This document shows, piece after piece, positions 8,220 to 16,064 of a DNA stretch of 64,000 nt. Made by a program: the position numbers and the translations under genes. The notes beneath the pieces were generated by a model. That model was not told the origin of the DNA and searched no databases. It worked only from the letters and a program-made list of their open reading frames with translations. Origin of the DNA: JBHIYN01 sp041984235 (GTDB taxonomy: Bacteria > Pseudomonadota > Gammaproteobacteria > Ga0077536); NCBI GenBank assembly GCA_041984235.1, contig JBHIYN010000022.1, forward strand, positions 18,486 through 82,485, read 5' to 3'. Positions within the stretch are counted from its first letter, which is position 1, and every line of letters starts with the position of its first letter.

Positions 8220-9095
8220 ATGAGCGGACGCCGCAGCGTCATCGTCGGGGAGCAGGAGGCGATCGAACGTCTCGAGCACGGTATGACCATCGCCCTCGGC
8301 GAGCCGGCGCCGATGGCCATGGTGCGCCACATCGTGCGCCGCGGACTGCGCGACCTGACCGTGATCGCGGGCGGTCTCGCCATCGACCTGCTGATTGCCG
8401 CCGGTTGCGTGCGCCGGACCATCAGCTACTACGCCGGTGGCGGTACCGGGATCCCGGTCGCGCCCTCCTTCCGGCACGCCGCCGAGCAGGGCACGATCGA
8501 GGTCTGGGAATGCGAGGAAGGCATTCTCACCAGCGGTCTGGAAGCGGCCGCCAAGGGCCTGCCCTTCCTGCCCTGGCGCGGCGGCGTCGGCACCTCGCTG
8601 CCCGAGATCAATCCGGACCTCAGGCTGTTCGCCGATCCCATCGCCGGCGAGACCCTGGTCGCGGTGCCCGCGATCACGCCCGACGTCGCCATCGTCCACG
8701 CCGCCGCCGCCGACGCTTACGGCAACGTGCGTCACCGCGGCGGACCGGGCTGGATCGACCTGTTCCTGTGCCGCGCCGCGCGCTCGGTCATCGCGCAGGT
8801 CGAGAACGTCATCTCCAACGAAGACATCCGCAGCGACCCGTGGGCGACCACGCTGGCCGATGCCGACGCGGTAGTGCGCCTGCCATGGGGTGCGCATCCC
8901 TTCTACAGCCGCGGGCACTACGTGCAGGACGTCGCGTTCGTCGACGCCTACCTGGACGCCGCGCAGGCGGCACGCACCGGTGAGCGGGCCGCGCTGGAGC
9001 GCTTTCTCGACCGTTACTGCCGCGAGCCGGACGATCACGCCGCCTACCTCGAGCGCGTCGGCCTGCGGCGACTGCTGGCGCTGAACGAGTACTGA
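8220..9095 (+). CDS. CoA-transferase-fold enzyme, subunit A (GctA/IpdA-like)
   Basis: The 291-residue protein belongs to the alpha subunit of family I CoA transferases in the glutaconate CoA-transferase/IpdA branch: a SYYAGGGTGIPVAP loop, ECEEGILTSGLEAAAKGLPF and an RGGVGTSLPE segment. Its partner is encoded 5 bp downstream. In the IpdAB pair of steroid degraders this fold no longer transfers CoA but opens a ring by water addition, with a glutamate of the A subunit as base. The acidic cluster at residues 97-100 lies in the equivalent region. Whether it is a transferase or a ring hydrolase cannot be settled here. The GGGGGAG sequence upstream gives a good ribosome site. Confidence 0.85.
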   Translation: MSGRRSVIVGEQEAIERLEHGMTIALGEPAPMAMVRHIVRRGLRDLTVIAGGLAIDLLIAAGCVRRTISYYAGGGTGIPVAPSFRHAAEQGTIEVWECEEGILTSGLEAAAKGLPFLPWRGGVGTSLPEINPDLRLFADPIAGETLVAVPAITPDVAIVHAAAADAYGNVRHRGGPGWIDLFLCRAARSVIAQVENVISNEDIRSDPWATTLADADAVVRLPWGAHPFYSRGHYVQDVAFVDAYLDAAQAARTGERAALERFLDRYCREPDDHAAYLERVGLRRLLALNEY

Positions 9096-9100
9096 GCGCA

Positions 9101-9892
9101 GTGGAGCCCGACTACGACGTGCGCGAGCTGATGGCGGTGTTCCTGGCCCGCGACCTGGTCGACGGCGACCACCTGCAGGTCGGCGTCGCGCTGCCGGTAC
9201 CGGAGGCGGCCGTGCGCCTGGCGCACATCATGCACGGTCCCAACATGGAGCTGATCTTTCTCGGCGTGCGCATGAACGTGCACGAGCTCGAGCACCTGCC
9301 GCTACCGGCCTACGGCTGGGACTGCCGCGTGGTGCGCTGGGCCGAGTCCTACAGCGACCGTGGCCACCGCTTCGACCGCGTGCGCGAGTGGCATCGCCGC
9401 GTGTTCTTCATCGGCGGCATCCAGGTCGATGCCTTCGGCAACACCAACCTCATCGGCATCGGCGACGATCCGCAGCGCCTGCGTTTCCGCGGCCCCGGCT
9501 CGGTCGGCACGCCGACCCTGACCACCCACGTCGGCCGCTACTACATCGTGCTGAACCACCATGACCGACGCACCCTGGTCGAACGACTGGACTTCCGCAG
9601 CACCGTGGGCTGGGACGCCGGCGGGGCGGACGCGCGTGAGCGCCTGGGACTGCCTGGCGGCGGCCCGAAGTACTGCGTCACGCCACTCGCGGTGATGGAT
9701 TTCCACGAGCACAGCAAGCGCATGCGCCTGCGCTCGGTGCACCCCGGTGTCAGTATCGAGCAGGTACTCGACAACACCGGCTTCGACCTGCTGGTGCCCG
9801 AAACCGTACCCGTCACGTCGCCACCGCTGGGCGTGGAGCTGGACATCCTGCGTAGCCGCGTCGATCCCGGCGGCACCCTGCGCGGCAGTTGA
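9101..9892 (+). CDS. CoA-transferase-fold enzyme, subunit B (GctB/IpdB-like)
   Basis: The 263-residue partner of the preceding gene begins at GTG 9101. It has the beta-subunit segments GVALPVPEAAVRLAHIMHGP, FFIGGIQVDAFGNTNLIGIG and the VTPLAVMDF strand. True CoA transferases carry a catalytic glutamate in an (S)ENG motif early in this subunit; here that region reads HGPNMELIFLG, without the motif. The same loss is known for IpdB-type proteins that act as hydrolases. The gene ends 8 bp before the convergent YdbH-like gene, leaving no room for a separate terminator. Confidence 0.83.
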   Translation: MEPDYDVRELMAVFLARDLVDGDHLQVGVALPVPEAAVRLAHIMHGPNMELIFLGVRMNVHELEHLPLPAYGWDCRVVRWAESYSDRGHRFDRVREWHRRVFFIGGIQVDAFGNTNLIGIGDDPQRLRFRGPGSVGTPTLTTHVGRYYIVLNHHDRRTLVERLDFRSTVGWDAGGADARERLGLPGGGPKYCVTPLAVMDFHEHSKRMRLRSVHPGVSIEQVLDNTGFDLLVPETVPVTSPPLGVELDILRSRVDPGGTLRGS

Positions 9893-9900
9893 GCCGATCG

Positions 9901-11973
9901 CTACTCGATGCGGAACTCGCCTTCGGACAGCGCCTGCTCGAGCTGCTGCATGAGCCGCGACCAGTGCACCTCGCGCACGCGGCCGATCAAATCGATGCGC
10001 GGCACGAACGCGCCCTTGACGATGTAATAGCCGCCGTCAGTCTCGCCGACCCCGTCCATGTGACAGACGTCGTTGACCAGGCGGCAGGAAATGCCGAGCC
10101 GGTCGTAGGCGAAGTGCTCGAAGATGCGCAGGAAGGTGGTCGAGAGTACGGCTCCGCCGCCCGCCACGCGCGAGATGGTGTCGACCGCACGCTGGCTGAT
10201 GCGGTGGCGCGAGTCGTCGTCGGGCGGCGTGCGGAACGAGGCGTCGAAGGCAATCGGCTCGCCCTTGAGCAGGCGAAGCCCTTCGATGTCGCCGTCCAGC
10301 CGGCCCTCGACGCGGCCGAAGGGCACCACCTCGGTGACCCGCCCGAGGTCGAGATTGCGCAGGCGGATGTCGGCCCCGATCCGCGGCACGATGCCGAGGG
10401 GCTGCTCGATACGCAGCCGCTCGATGTCGATGGCGCCGTCGAAAGCCTGCGCTTCCAGCGTTCCGCCGAGCGTCACCACGCCGCGCTGGTAGGTCAGCAA
10501 CGGCAGGCGCCCGGACAGGGTGCCAGTGAAGGGCGGCCAGTCCAGCGCGACGGTGAGCCGGCCGAGATCGATCGGCTCCAGGCTCGCCTCCAGCCCCAGC
10601 GCCAGGTCCTCGCTGCCGTAATCGCGCACGGTGAAGGTATCGACCACCACCGCGCCGCCGAGCAGCGGTAGGCGCACCGGCTCGAGCAGGTCGAGCGCGC
10701 CGCCGGCGATGCCGAGCTCCAGCGCCGCGGCACCGAAACCCGCGCCATGCACGAAGCCGCCGTCGAAAGCGAGCCGGCTGCCGCTCAGATCGGCGCCGTC
10801 GCGGGCCCAGTGGAGATCGCCGTTCACGCCGTAAAGGGCAAGGCGTCCGTCGCGGTCCTCCAGGTCGACCCCGGCGAGTTCAAGGTCGGCGCGCTGCCAG
10901 GCGCCGTCGCGCATGACCGCGCGCGCGGACAAGCGACCCTGCGTGTCGAGCGCGGCAAACGGGGTGCCGACCAGCGCGCCGGCGATCCAGGTGTCGTGGA
11001 AGGCCGGCAGTTGCGCGTCCTGCACGTTCACCTCCAGCAGGGCCGGGGGCTGGCCGGGGCTGCCCTCGAAGCGGCCGGCCAGCGTTACCGTGTCGGCCTG
11101 CTCGAGGCGGAACGCGGGCAGCGAGAGGTAATTCGATTCCGGCGCGTAACGGAACCCGGTCTCCGCGCTGAGCGCGTGGCTCGAGAGGTCCAGGTAGACG
11201 GGCTCGGCGTACAGGCCGCCGGCGTTCAGCGCGAGGGTCACGCGCCCCTGCCAGGCCGCCGGCGCGTCCGCGCCGCGCGCCTCGGCGTGCACATGCGCGG
11301 TCAGCCCTTCGCCCGCCACGCGCCCGCTGGCGTCACTGAAAGAGAGCCCGGAAAGCGTGGCGTCGACGCTCAGCGTGCGCTCGGCGGTGCCGTCGAAAGC
11401 CACCCTCACGTCGGCGCTGCCACCCTCTACGGTCACCGGCAGCGGCGCGCCGCGCAGCCCCGCCAGCACGCTCGTCAGCGGCGCGAGCTCGACGCCGGCG
11501 CCATCGAGATCCAGCGCCATGCCGCCCGGCCCGAAGCGCGCCTGCAGCGAGACCCGGCCACCGGCCCAGGTGAGCGACGGGACCACCAGCGCCAGGCTGC
11601 GCGTCGCGGCGGCATAGGCGAGCTGCGCGGTGGCTTCACGGCGCTCGCCGTCGTGCGCGAAGGCGAGGCGCACCGCGTCACAACGCAGCTCGCGCCGCGA
11701 GATGGCGACGGCCGCACAGCGCGCCGACACGGTGGTGAGCTCGGCGCCGGCCACCTCCAGTGACGCCAGCGTCAGCGTGACGGACGGACCGCCGTCGGCA
11801 GCGAGGTCGAGCTCGAACCTGAGATCCGTCATCGCCCAGCCATCACCGCCGGCAGCCGCGATCTCGAGCAGGGTCTGGGCCGTACTCACCACCGGCACGG
11901 CACCGCCCAGCGCGGTCGCGACCACGATCGCGGCAAGGCGGGCGCGCCGGCGCGCGCAGCGGAGCCCGGGCAC
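9901..11973 (-). CDS. YdbH-like (AsmA/TamB-type) envelope-spanning protein
   Basis: I place the start at GTG 11973: it lies 11 bp past the stop of the GST gene, has a GAGG ribosome site overlapping that stop, and begins a membrane anchor (RLAAIVVATALGGAVPVV). The product is about 690 residues, nearly all beta-strand, with repeating patterns such as LDLDGAGVELAPL and LELAGVDLEDRDGRLAL, like the beta-taco proteins of the YdbH/TamB/AsmA group that carry phospholipids to the outer membrane. The conserved C-terminal block with GISCRLVNDVCHMDGVGETD and YYIVKGAFVPRIDLIGRV fits YdbH-like proteins. A YdbL/YnbE-like lipoprotein, the known partner in E. coli, is encoded nearby. Family assignment is moderately sure. 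Confidence 0.7.
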   Translation of the reverse strand: MPGLRCARRRARLAAIVVATALGGAVPVVSTAQTLLEIAAAGGDGWAMTDLRFELDLAADGGPSVTLTLASLEVAGAELTTVSARCAAVAISRRELRCDAVRLAFAHDGERREATAQLAYAAATRSLALVVPSLTWAGGRVSLQARFGPGGMALDLDGAGVELAPLTSVLAGLRGAPLPVTVEGGSADVRVAFDGTAERTLSVDATLSGLSFSDASGRVAGEGLTAHVHAEARGADAPAAWQGRVTLALNAGGLYAEPVYLDLSSHALSAETGFRYAPESNYLSLPAFRLEQADTVTLAGRFEGSPGQPPALLEVNVQDAQLPAFHDTWIAGALVGTPFAALDTQGRLSARAVMRDGAWQRADLELAGVDLEDRDGRLALYGVNGDLHWARDGADLSGSRLAFDGGFVHGAGFGAAALELGIAGGALDLLEPVRLPLLGGAVVVDTFTVRDYGSEDLALGLEASLEPIDLGRLTVALDWPPFTGTLSGRLPLLTYQRGVVTLGGTLEAQAFDGAIDIERLRIEQPLGIVPRIGADIRLRNLDLGRVTEVVPFGRVEGRLDGDIEGLRLLKGEPIAFDASFRTPPDDDSRHRISQRAVDTISRVAGGGAVLSTTFLRIFEHFAYDRLGISCRLVNDVCHMDGVGETDGGYYIVKGAFVPRIDLIGRVREVHWSRLMQQLEQALSEGEFRIE

Positions 11974-11984
11974 GCGTCCGGACC

Positions 11985-12908
11985 TCAGCCGCGGGCGCGG
12001 CTGAGGCGATAGCCGAGGCGCGGAAAGTGCACGTGCACGCATCCGGTGGCGTCGCTTTCGCTGGCGATGGTGATGCGCGCGTCGTCCAGGCCGCACAGCC
12101 GGCCGCGCGCCACGCTGGCCTCGCCGAACGGTTTCACGACGACCTCGTCGCCGGGGTTGACGCCCTCATCGCTGGACGGCGCCGGGTCCACCAACGGCAG
12201 CGGCTGCGCCGCCCTTGCCGCCTCCAGCGCCTGCGCGGCGGTCATCGCGCGGACCACGCCATGCCCGATCTCGGCGACCCGCTGCAGCCATGCGCGCATG
12301 TGCACCAGGTCTGCCGCCAGGGCCTGTTCGCCACCGATGGTCCGCAGGAACCATGGCGCCTCGTAGAGGGCGAAGTCGGCCAGGCCGGGGCGCTCGCCGA
12401 TTGCCCACTGGCGTCCGTCGGCGAGCAGCGCCTCGAGCACGCCGAGCTGGATGGCGACCTGTGAGCGATAGCCACGCGCTGAGGCCTGCACCTGGGCCAC
12501 GCCGGGCGTCGGCTTGCCGTGCAGCGCGGCACGGTCGGCATGGAAGGCCGCGGGGAATCGCGCGGCGTGCAGCCCGGTGATGTAGAGCGCGGCCGGCCGC
12601 ATCAGGGCCGCCTCCGCCCACTGCACCAGCATCTCGCCCAGCGCGCGCGAGGCGGCATCCTCCGGCCACAGCGAAGGCGACGGCGCCAGCGCTTCCAGCA
12701 CCTCGGCGATGAGGCGCGTGTCGCAGTAGACGTCGGCGCCGATCTGCAGCGCCGGGGTGCGCCGATAGCCGGCGGTGAGCGGCGTGTAGTCGGGCTTGGG
12801 TGCGATCGCGGGGATCTTCACCGAGTGCCACTCCAGGCCTTTGAGGCCGAGCACCAGGCGGATCTTCTCCGAGTAGTTGGAGAAATCGTAGTGGTGCAGG
12901 ATCAGCAC
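11985..12908 (-). CDS. Glutathione S-transferase-like protein with C-terminal extension
   Basis: The 307-residue protein opens with a thioredoxin-fold GST domain: HHYDFSNYSEKIRLVLGLKG, then the cis-proline region RRTPALQIGADVYCDTRLI, the motif that binds glutathione. A helical GST C-terminal domain runs to about residue 230. The last 70 residues form an extra beta-rich piece (GDEVVVKPFGEASVARGRL) not found in ordinary GSTs. The active-site position holds Ser/Tyr-type residues (FSNYSEK). It sits 45 bp after the hydrolase gene in the run that contains the reductive dehalogenase, so a role in aromatic or halogenated-substrate metabolism is plausible. Confidence 0.85.
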   Translation of the reverse strand: MLILHHYDFSNYSEKIRLVLGLKGLEWHSVKIPAIAPKPDYTPLTAGYRRTPALQIGADVYCDTRLIAEVLEALAPSPSLWPEDAASRALGEMLVQWAEAALMRPAALYITGLHAARFPAAFHADRAALHGKPTPGVAQVQASARGYRSQVAIQLGVLEALLADGRQWAIGERPGLADFALYEAPWFLRTIGGEQALAADLVHMRAWLQRVAEIGHGVVRAMTAAQALEAARAAQPLPLVDPAPSSDEGVNPGDEVVVKPFGEASVARGRLCGLDDARITIASESDATGCVHVHFPRLGYRLSRARG

Positions 12909-12953
12909 CGCGATGCGCGTCTCACGCCCATGGCCGCCGGCCCGCGAGCCGGG

Positions 12954-13742
12954 TTACAAGCCGCCCAGGAAGGCGTGCAGCGCCTGGTTGAACGCCTCGG
13001 AACGTTCCAGATTGGAGACATGCGCAGCCTCGAGCTCGACGTAGCCCGAGCCCGCCACGCGCTGGTGCATGTCGCGCATGGTCGCGGCCGGCGCCCCGGC
13101 GTCGTGGCTGCCGGCGACGAACAGGGTCGGCACGGTGATCTCGCCGAGCCGGGCGAGGTAGTCGAGCTCACGCAGCGCGCCGCAGCAGCCGAGGTAGCCC
13201 TCCAGCGGCGTCGCCAGCACCATCTCGCGCACGGCCTCCATCTGTGCCGGACGCGCAGCGATGGTCGGTTCGGTGAACCAGCGCGCGATGGTGCCGTCGA
13301 TGACCGCTTCCAGCCCGCCCGCGCTGACCGTCGCGATGCGATCCGCCCACACCTGCTGGCCGTCGGCAGCATAGGCGGCGACGCAGTTGCAGGCGGTGAT
13401 GCTGGCGACCCGCGCGTGATGATCCAGGGCCAGCCCGAGCGCGGTCATACCGCCCATGGAGAGACCGACGAAGTGCACGCGCTCAATCTCCAGGGCGTCC
13501 ATCAGCGCGACCGCGTCGTCGGTCAGGTCGGCGAAGCTGTACGGTGCAGGTGGCACCGCGCTGGCGCCGTGACCGCGCTGGTCGTAGCGCAGGACGCGGT
13601 ACTCGGAACCGAGGAAATCCGCCTGTGCCTGCCACATCGAGAGATCGGCGCCGAGCGAATTGGAGAACATTACCACCGGCGCGTCCGCCGGCCCCTCGAG
13701 AACGTGGTTGAGGTCGATGGTGCGGGTCTTGATGACGGTCAT
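12954..13742 (-). CDS. pcaD: Alpha/beta hydrolase, 3-oxoadipate enol-lactonase-like
   Basis: The ATG at 13742 starts MTVIKTRTIDLNHVLEGP and gives 262 residues; the open frame continues further upstream but only as an antisense shadow of the next gene. The alpha/beta hydrolase features are the oxyanion region NSLGADLSMW, the strand YDQRGHGAS, the nucleophile elbow GLSMGG, the acid near VAGSHDAGAP and the histidine in AAHVSNLE. This pattern matches PcaD, which opens 3-oxoadipate enol-lactone to 3-oxoadipate in the ortho-cleavage pathway. The position 62 bp after the reductive dehalogenase-like gene links it to ring degradation. Substrate could also be a related lactone. Confidence 0.78.
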   Translation of the reverse strand: MTVIKTRTIDLNHVLEGPADAPVVMFSNSLGADLSMWQAQADFLGSEYRVLRYDQRGHGASAVPPAPYSFADLTDDAVALMDALEIERVHFVGLSMGGMTALGLALDHHARVASITACNCVAAYAADGQQVWADRIATVSAGGLEAVIDGTIARWFTEPTIAARPAQMEAVREMVLATPLEGYLGCCGALRELDYLARLGEITVPTLFVAGSHDAGAPAATMRDMHQRVAGSGYVELEAAHVSNLERSEAFNQALHAFLGGL

Positions 13743-13804
13743 GCGCGTGGTCCTCGCTGTTCGACCATTAGTGTATCCGCTGCGGCAGGGGCAACCCGCC
13801 GTGC

Positions 13805-16033
13805 TCAGGACGAGGCCTTGCGGCGGCGGTACTCGGCCGGCGACGGTGCCGCCTGGTAGCGTTCGTAGGCGGCCTTGCGATCGGGCGTGACCGGCTCGGC
13901 GGCCTGCGCCGGCGGCGCCAGGTCCGGCGGGTAACAGCCGAGCTTCTGCTCCTTCGCCGTCAGCGGCGGGCGAAACACCAGCTCGCGCGCGTTGGTCTTC
14001 CTCGCCGTCACCACCTTGCCGTGCTCGTCGGAATCCAGGTCCCACCACCATTTCTTGCGCGGGTTGATGCGGCCGTTGCCGACCTTGTCGTCGAGCTCGG
14101 CGATCCACCGGCGCGTGAACGGCAGGTTCATCGCCGCCCACAGGAACGGACGCTCGGCGAGCACGCCCTCGACGTTCCACGGACAGGTCTTCATGCAACG
14201 CCCGCACATCGACCCGGCAGCGTTGGTGATGCGATAGCGCGCGCACTTCTCGACGTCCGGCTTCCACATCTCGTAGCCGTTGAACATGATCTTGTCGCCG
14301 AAGGGGATCGCGGCGCACGGGCATTCACGCGCGCACTTGGTGCATTTCTCACAGAAATCCTGCAGGCCGAAATCGATCGGCTGATCCACCGCCAGCGGCA
14401 TGTCGGTGGTGATGATGCCGGACTTGAAGCGTGGCCCGACGAACGGATTGAGCACCAGCTCGCCGATCCGCGACAGCTCGCCCAGGCCGGAATTGAGGAT
14501 CAGCGGGATGTGCAGCACGTCCTGGTCCATTACGCTGTGTCCGCGCGCCGGGAATCCCTGGCGGCGGATGTGGGCGCCGACGGCACCGCCGATGAGCTGG
14601 GCGCGCATGTAGGCGCGCATGCTCTGCGCGCCGGAGATCCAGTCGTCACCGCTGGCGCCTTCCATGGTTTCGTAGCCCTGGTCGATGAGAATGACGATGG
14701 CGTACTTGTGGTACGGCTCGATCGGCGAGCCGTCCGTGTCGTGTGAATACCAGGCGTATTCCGGGATCTCGCAGATCCCGACCATGTCGGCACCGAGATA
14801 GTAGAGCGCCGCCTTGACCCGCGCCGCGTTCCGCACCGGGTCGTCGTAGCCCGGCGCCACCGCGGACGCGGTCTCGCCGTACTGCAGCGGCACCATGCCG
14901 CCCAGTACCGGGACCATGGCGTGACCGAACGGCGACTTGGTGATCATGCGGAAGCCGTCCAGCTCTTTCTGCGCCTTGGCACCGAGATCGCCCATCGCGG
15001 CGCGGATGAACATGTCGTGGCGCTTGGGCACGCGCGGCACCGCCGGCGCGTCGACCAGGGTGGTCGGGTGCGGCACGCGATCCACCGTTTCCATCGGGTA
15101 GAGCCCGAGGTGATAGGGACGCCCGCGGTAGGGCTCGCCGGCGAATCCCGGGCGCACCCCGCCGGCGCCCAGCCACCACTTGAAGTCGCGCCCCCTGCGC
15201 GCCGCGCCCGGCGCCAGGGTGCCGGCGTCGGCCAGTTCCATAGCGGTACTGACCACGGTGATACCGTAGCGATACCCGACGAAGGGGTTGCGCCGGCGCG
15301 TGCCGGCGGCGCCGGTGTCTCGCTCGGCGAGGCCGGCGGCAACGGCCATCAGGTCGAGGTCGAGATCGCTGGCGGTCGCGGTGTGCAGGCGCGCATCGAA
15401 GCCGAGAAAACGCAGGTAGTTGACCATCACCGCACCGACCTCGGCGCCACGCAGCGCGGCCCGCTGGGCCTGCATGTCCATGATCCAGTCGGCGCCCGGC
15501 TCGTCGGCCTGCGGATCGCGCGGGAACTCGGTCAGGATGACCAGCGCGAACGCGTGATCGAAGGTATCGGCTCCGCTGCCGGCTCGCGCCCATGCCGCGC
15601 GCCCCTCGCGTACGGCGGTGTCGGCCATGACGTTGTCGGCCGAGCCGGCCGCGTACTCGCGCTCGGCGGCATCGGCCAGCGCGCGGTTGACGATCGGCGT
15701 CGCCAGCCGCGCGCCGGCCGGGATGCGACAGGTCGCGGCCATGGTGGCATCGAGGTAGTAGCACGCACCCTGCAGGTGCGCCGAGCGCTCGCCGGGGGCG
15801 GCCGGAATCGGCGCCATGTCGGACGCGCACGGTCCGATGCGCATGCGGTCCATGAGATCGATGTAATCGCGCAGGGCGTTGCGCAACGACTGCGGTTGCC
15901 CGGCACACTCGATGTCGAGGGCGGACGGACTGCCGGCCTGCAGGGCATCGGCCGCGGCGTCGCGCGGCAGGCGCTCGAGCGGGAACGATCCGAGAGCGGC
16001 GTCACGCTGCCGGTGCGAAAACAATCTGAGCAT
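13805..16033 (-). CDS. Reductive dehalogenase-like cobalamin/iron-sulfur protein with duplicated core
   Basis: The 742-residue protein has the RdhA architecture: a corrinoid-binding nitroreductase-like core and two 4Fe-4S motifs, Cys561-x2-Cys564-x2-Cys567-x3-Cys571 and Cys597-x12-Cys610-x2-Cys613-x3-Cys617. There is no twin-arginine signal and no RdhB anchor gene, so it is a soluble cytoplasmic, catabolic type (as in Nitratireductor and Comamonas), not a respiratory one. The core is present twice: residues 87-275 and 406-556 share YYLxAxMxxxCxIP, an ALVILTEF/AIVILIDQ strand, ADWIMDMQAQ/DDWISGAQSM and NPFVGYR/NPFVGPR. Only the second copy abuts the clusters. No fused reductase domain follows, so an external electron donor is needed. 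A strong GGGAGGGGAGA site precedes the ATG. Substrate unknown; halogenated phenol is the family guess. Confidence 0.85.
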   Translation of the reverse strand: MLRLFSHRQRDAALGSFPLERLPRDAAADALQAGSPSALDIECAGQPQSLRNALRDYIDLMDRMRIGPCASDMAPIPAAPGERSAHLQGACYYLDATMAATCRIPAGARLATPIVNRALADAAEREYAAGSADNVMADTAVREGRAAWARAGSGADTFDHAFALVILTEFPRDPQADEPGADWIMDMQAQRAALRGAEVGAVMVNYLRFLGFDARLHTATASDLDLDLMAVAAGLAERDTGAAGTRRRNPFVGYRYGITVVSTAMELADAGTLAPGAARRGRDFKWWLGAGGVRPGFAGEPYRGRPYHLGLYPMETVDRVPHPTTLVDAPAVPRVPKRHDMFIRAAMGDLGAKAQKELDGFRMITKSPFGHAMVPVLGGMVPLQYGETASAVAPGYDDPVRNAARVKAALYYLGADMVGICEIPEYAWYSHDTDGSPIEPYHKYAIVILIDQGYETMEGASGDDWISGAQSMRAYMRAQLIGGAVGAHIRRQGFPARGHSVMDQDVLHIPLILNSGLGELSRIGELVLNPFVGPRFKSGIITTDMPLAVDQPIDFGLQDFCEKCTKCARECPCAAIPFGDKIMFNGYEMWKPDVEKCARYRITNAAGSMCGRCMKTCPWNVEGVLAERPFLWAAMNLPFTRRWIAELDDKVGNGRINPRKKWWWDLDSDEHGKVVTARKTNARELVFRPPLTAKEQKLGCYPPDLAPPAQAAEPVTPDRKAAYERYQAAPSPAEYRRRKASS

Positions 16034-16064
16034 GGTTCTCCCCTCCCGCCTTGAGCAGCGGCGA

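Noticed and set aside
13805..16033. Epoxyqueuosine reductase (QueG), which shares the corrinoid and 4Fe-4S layout.
   Set aside because: QueG is about 350-380 residues with a single core; this protein is 742 residues with a duplicated core and catabolic neighbours.
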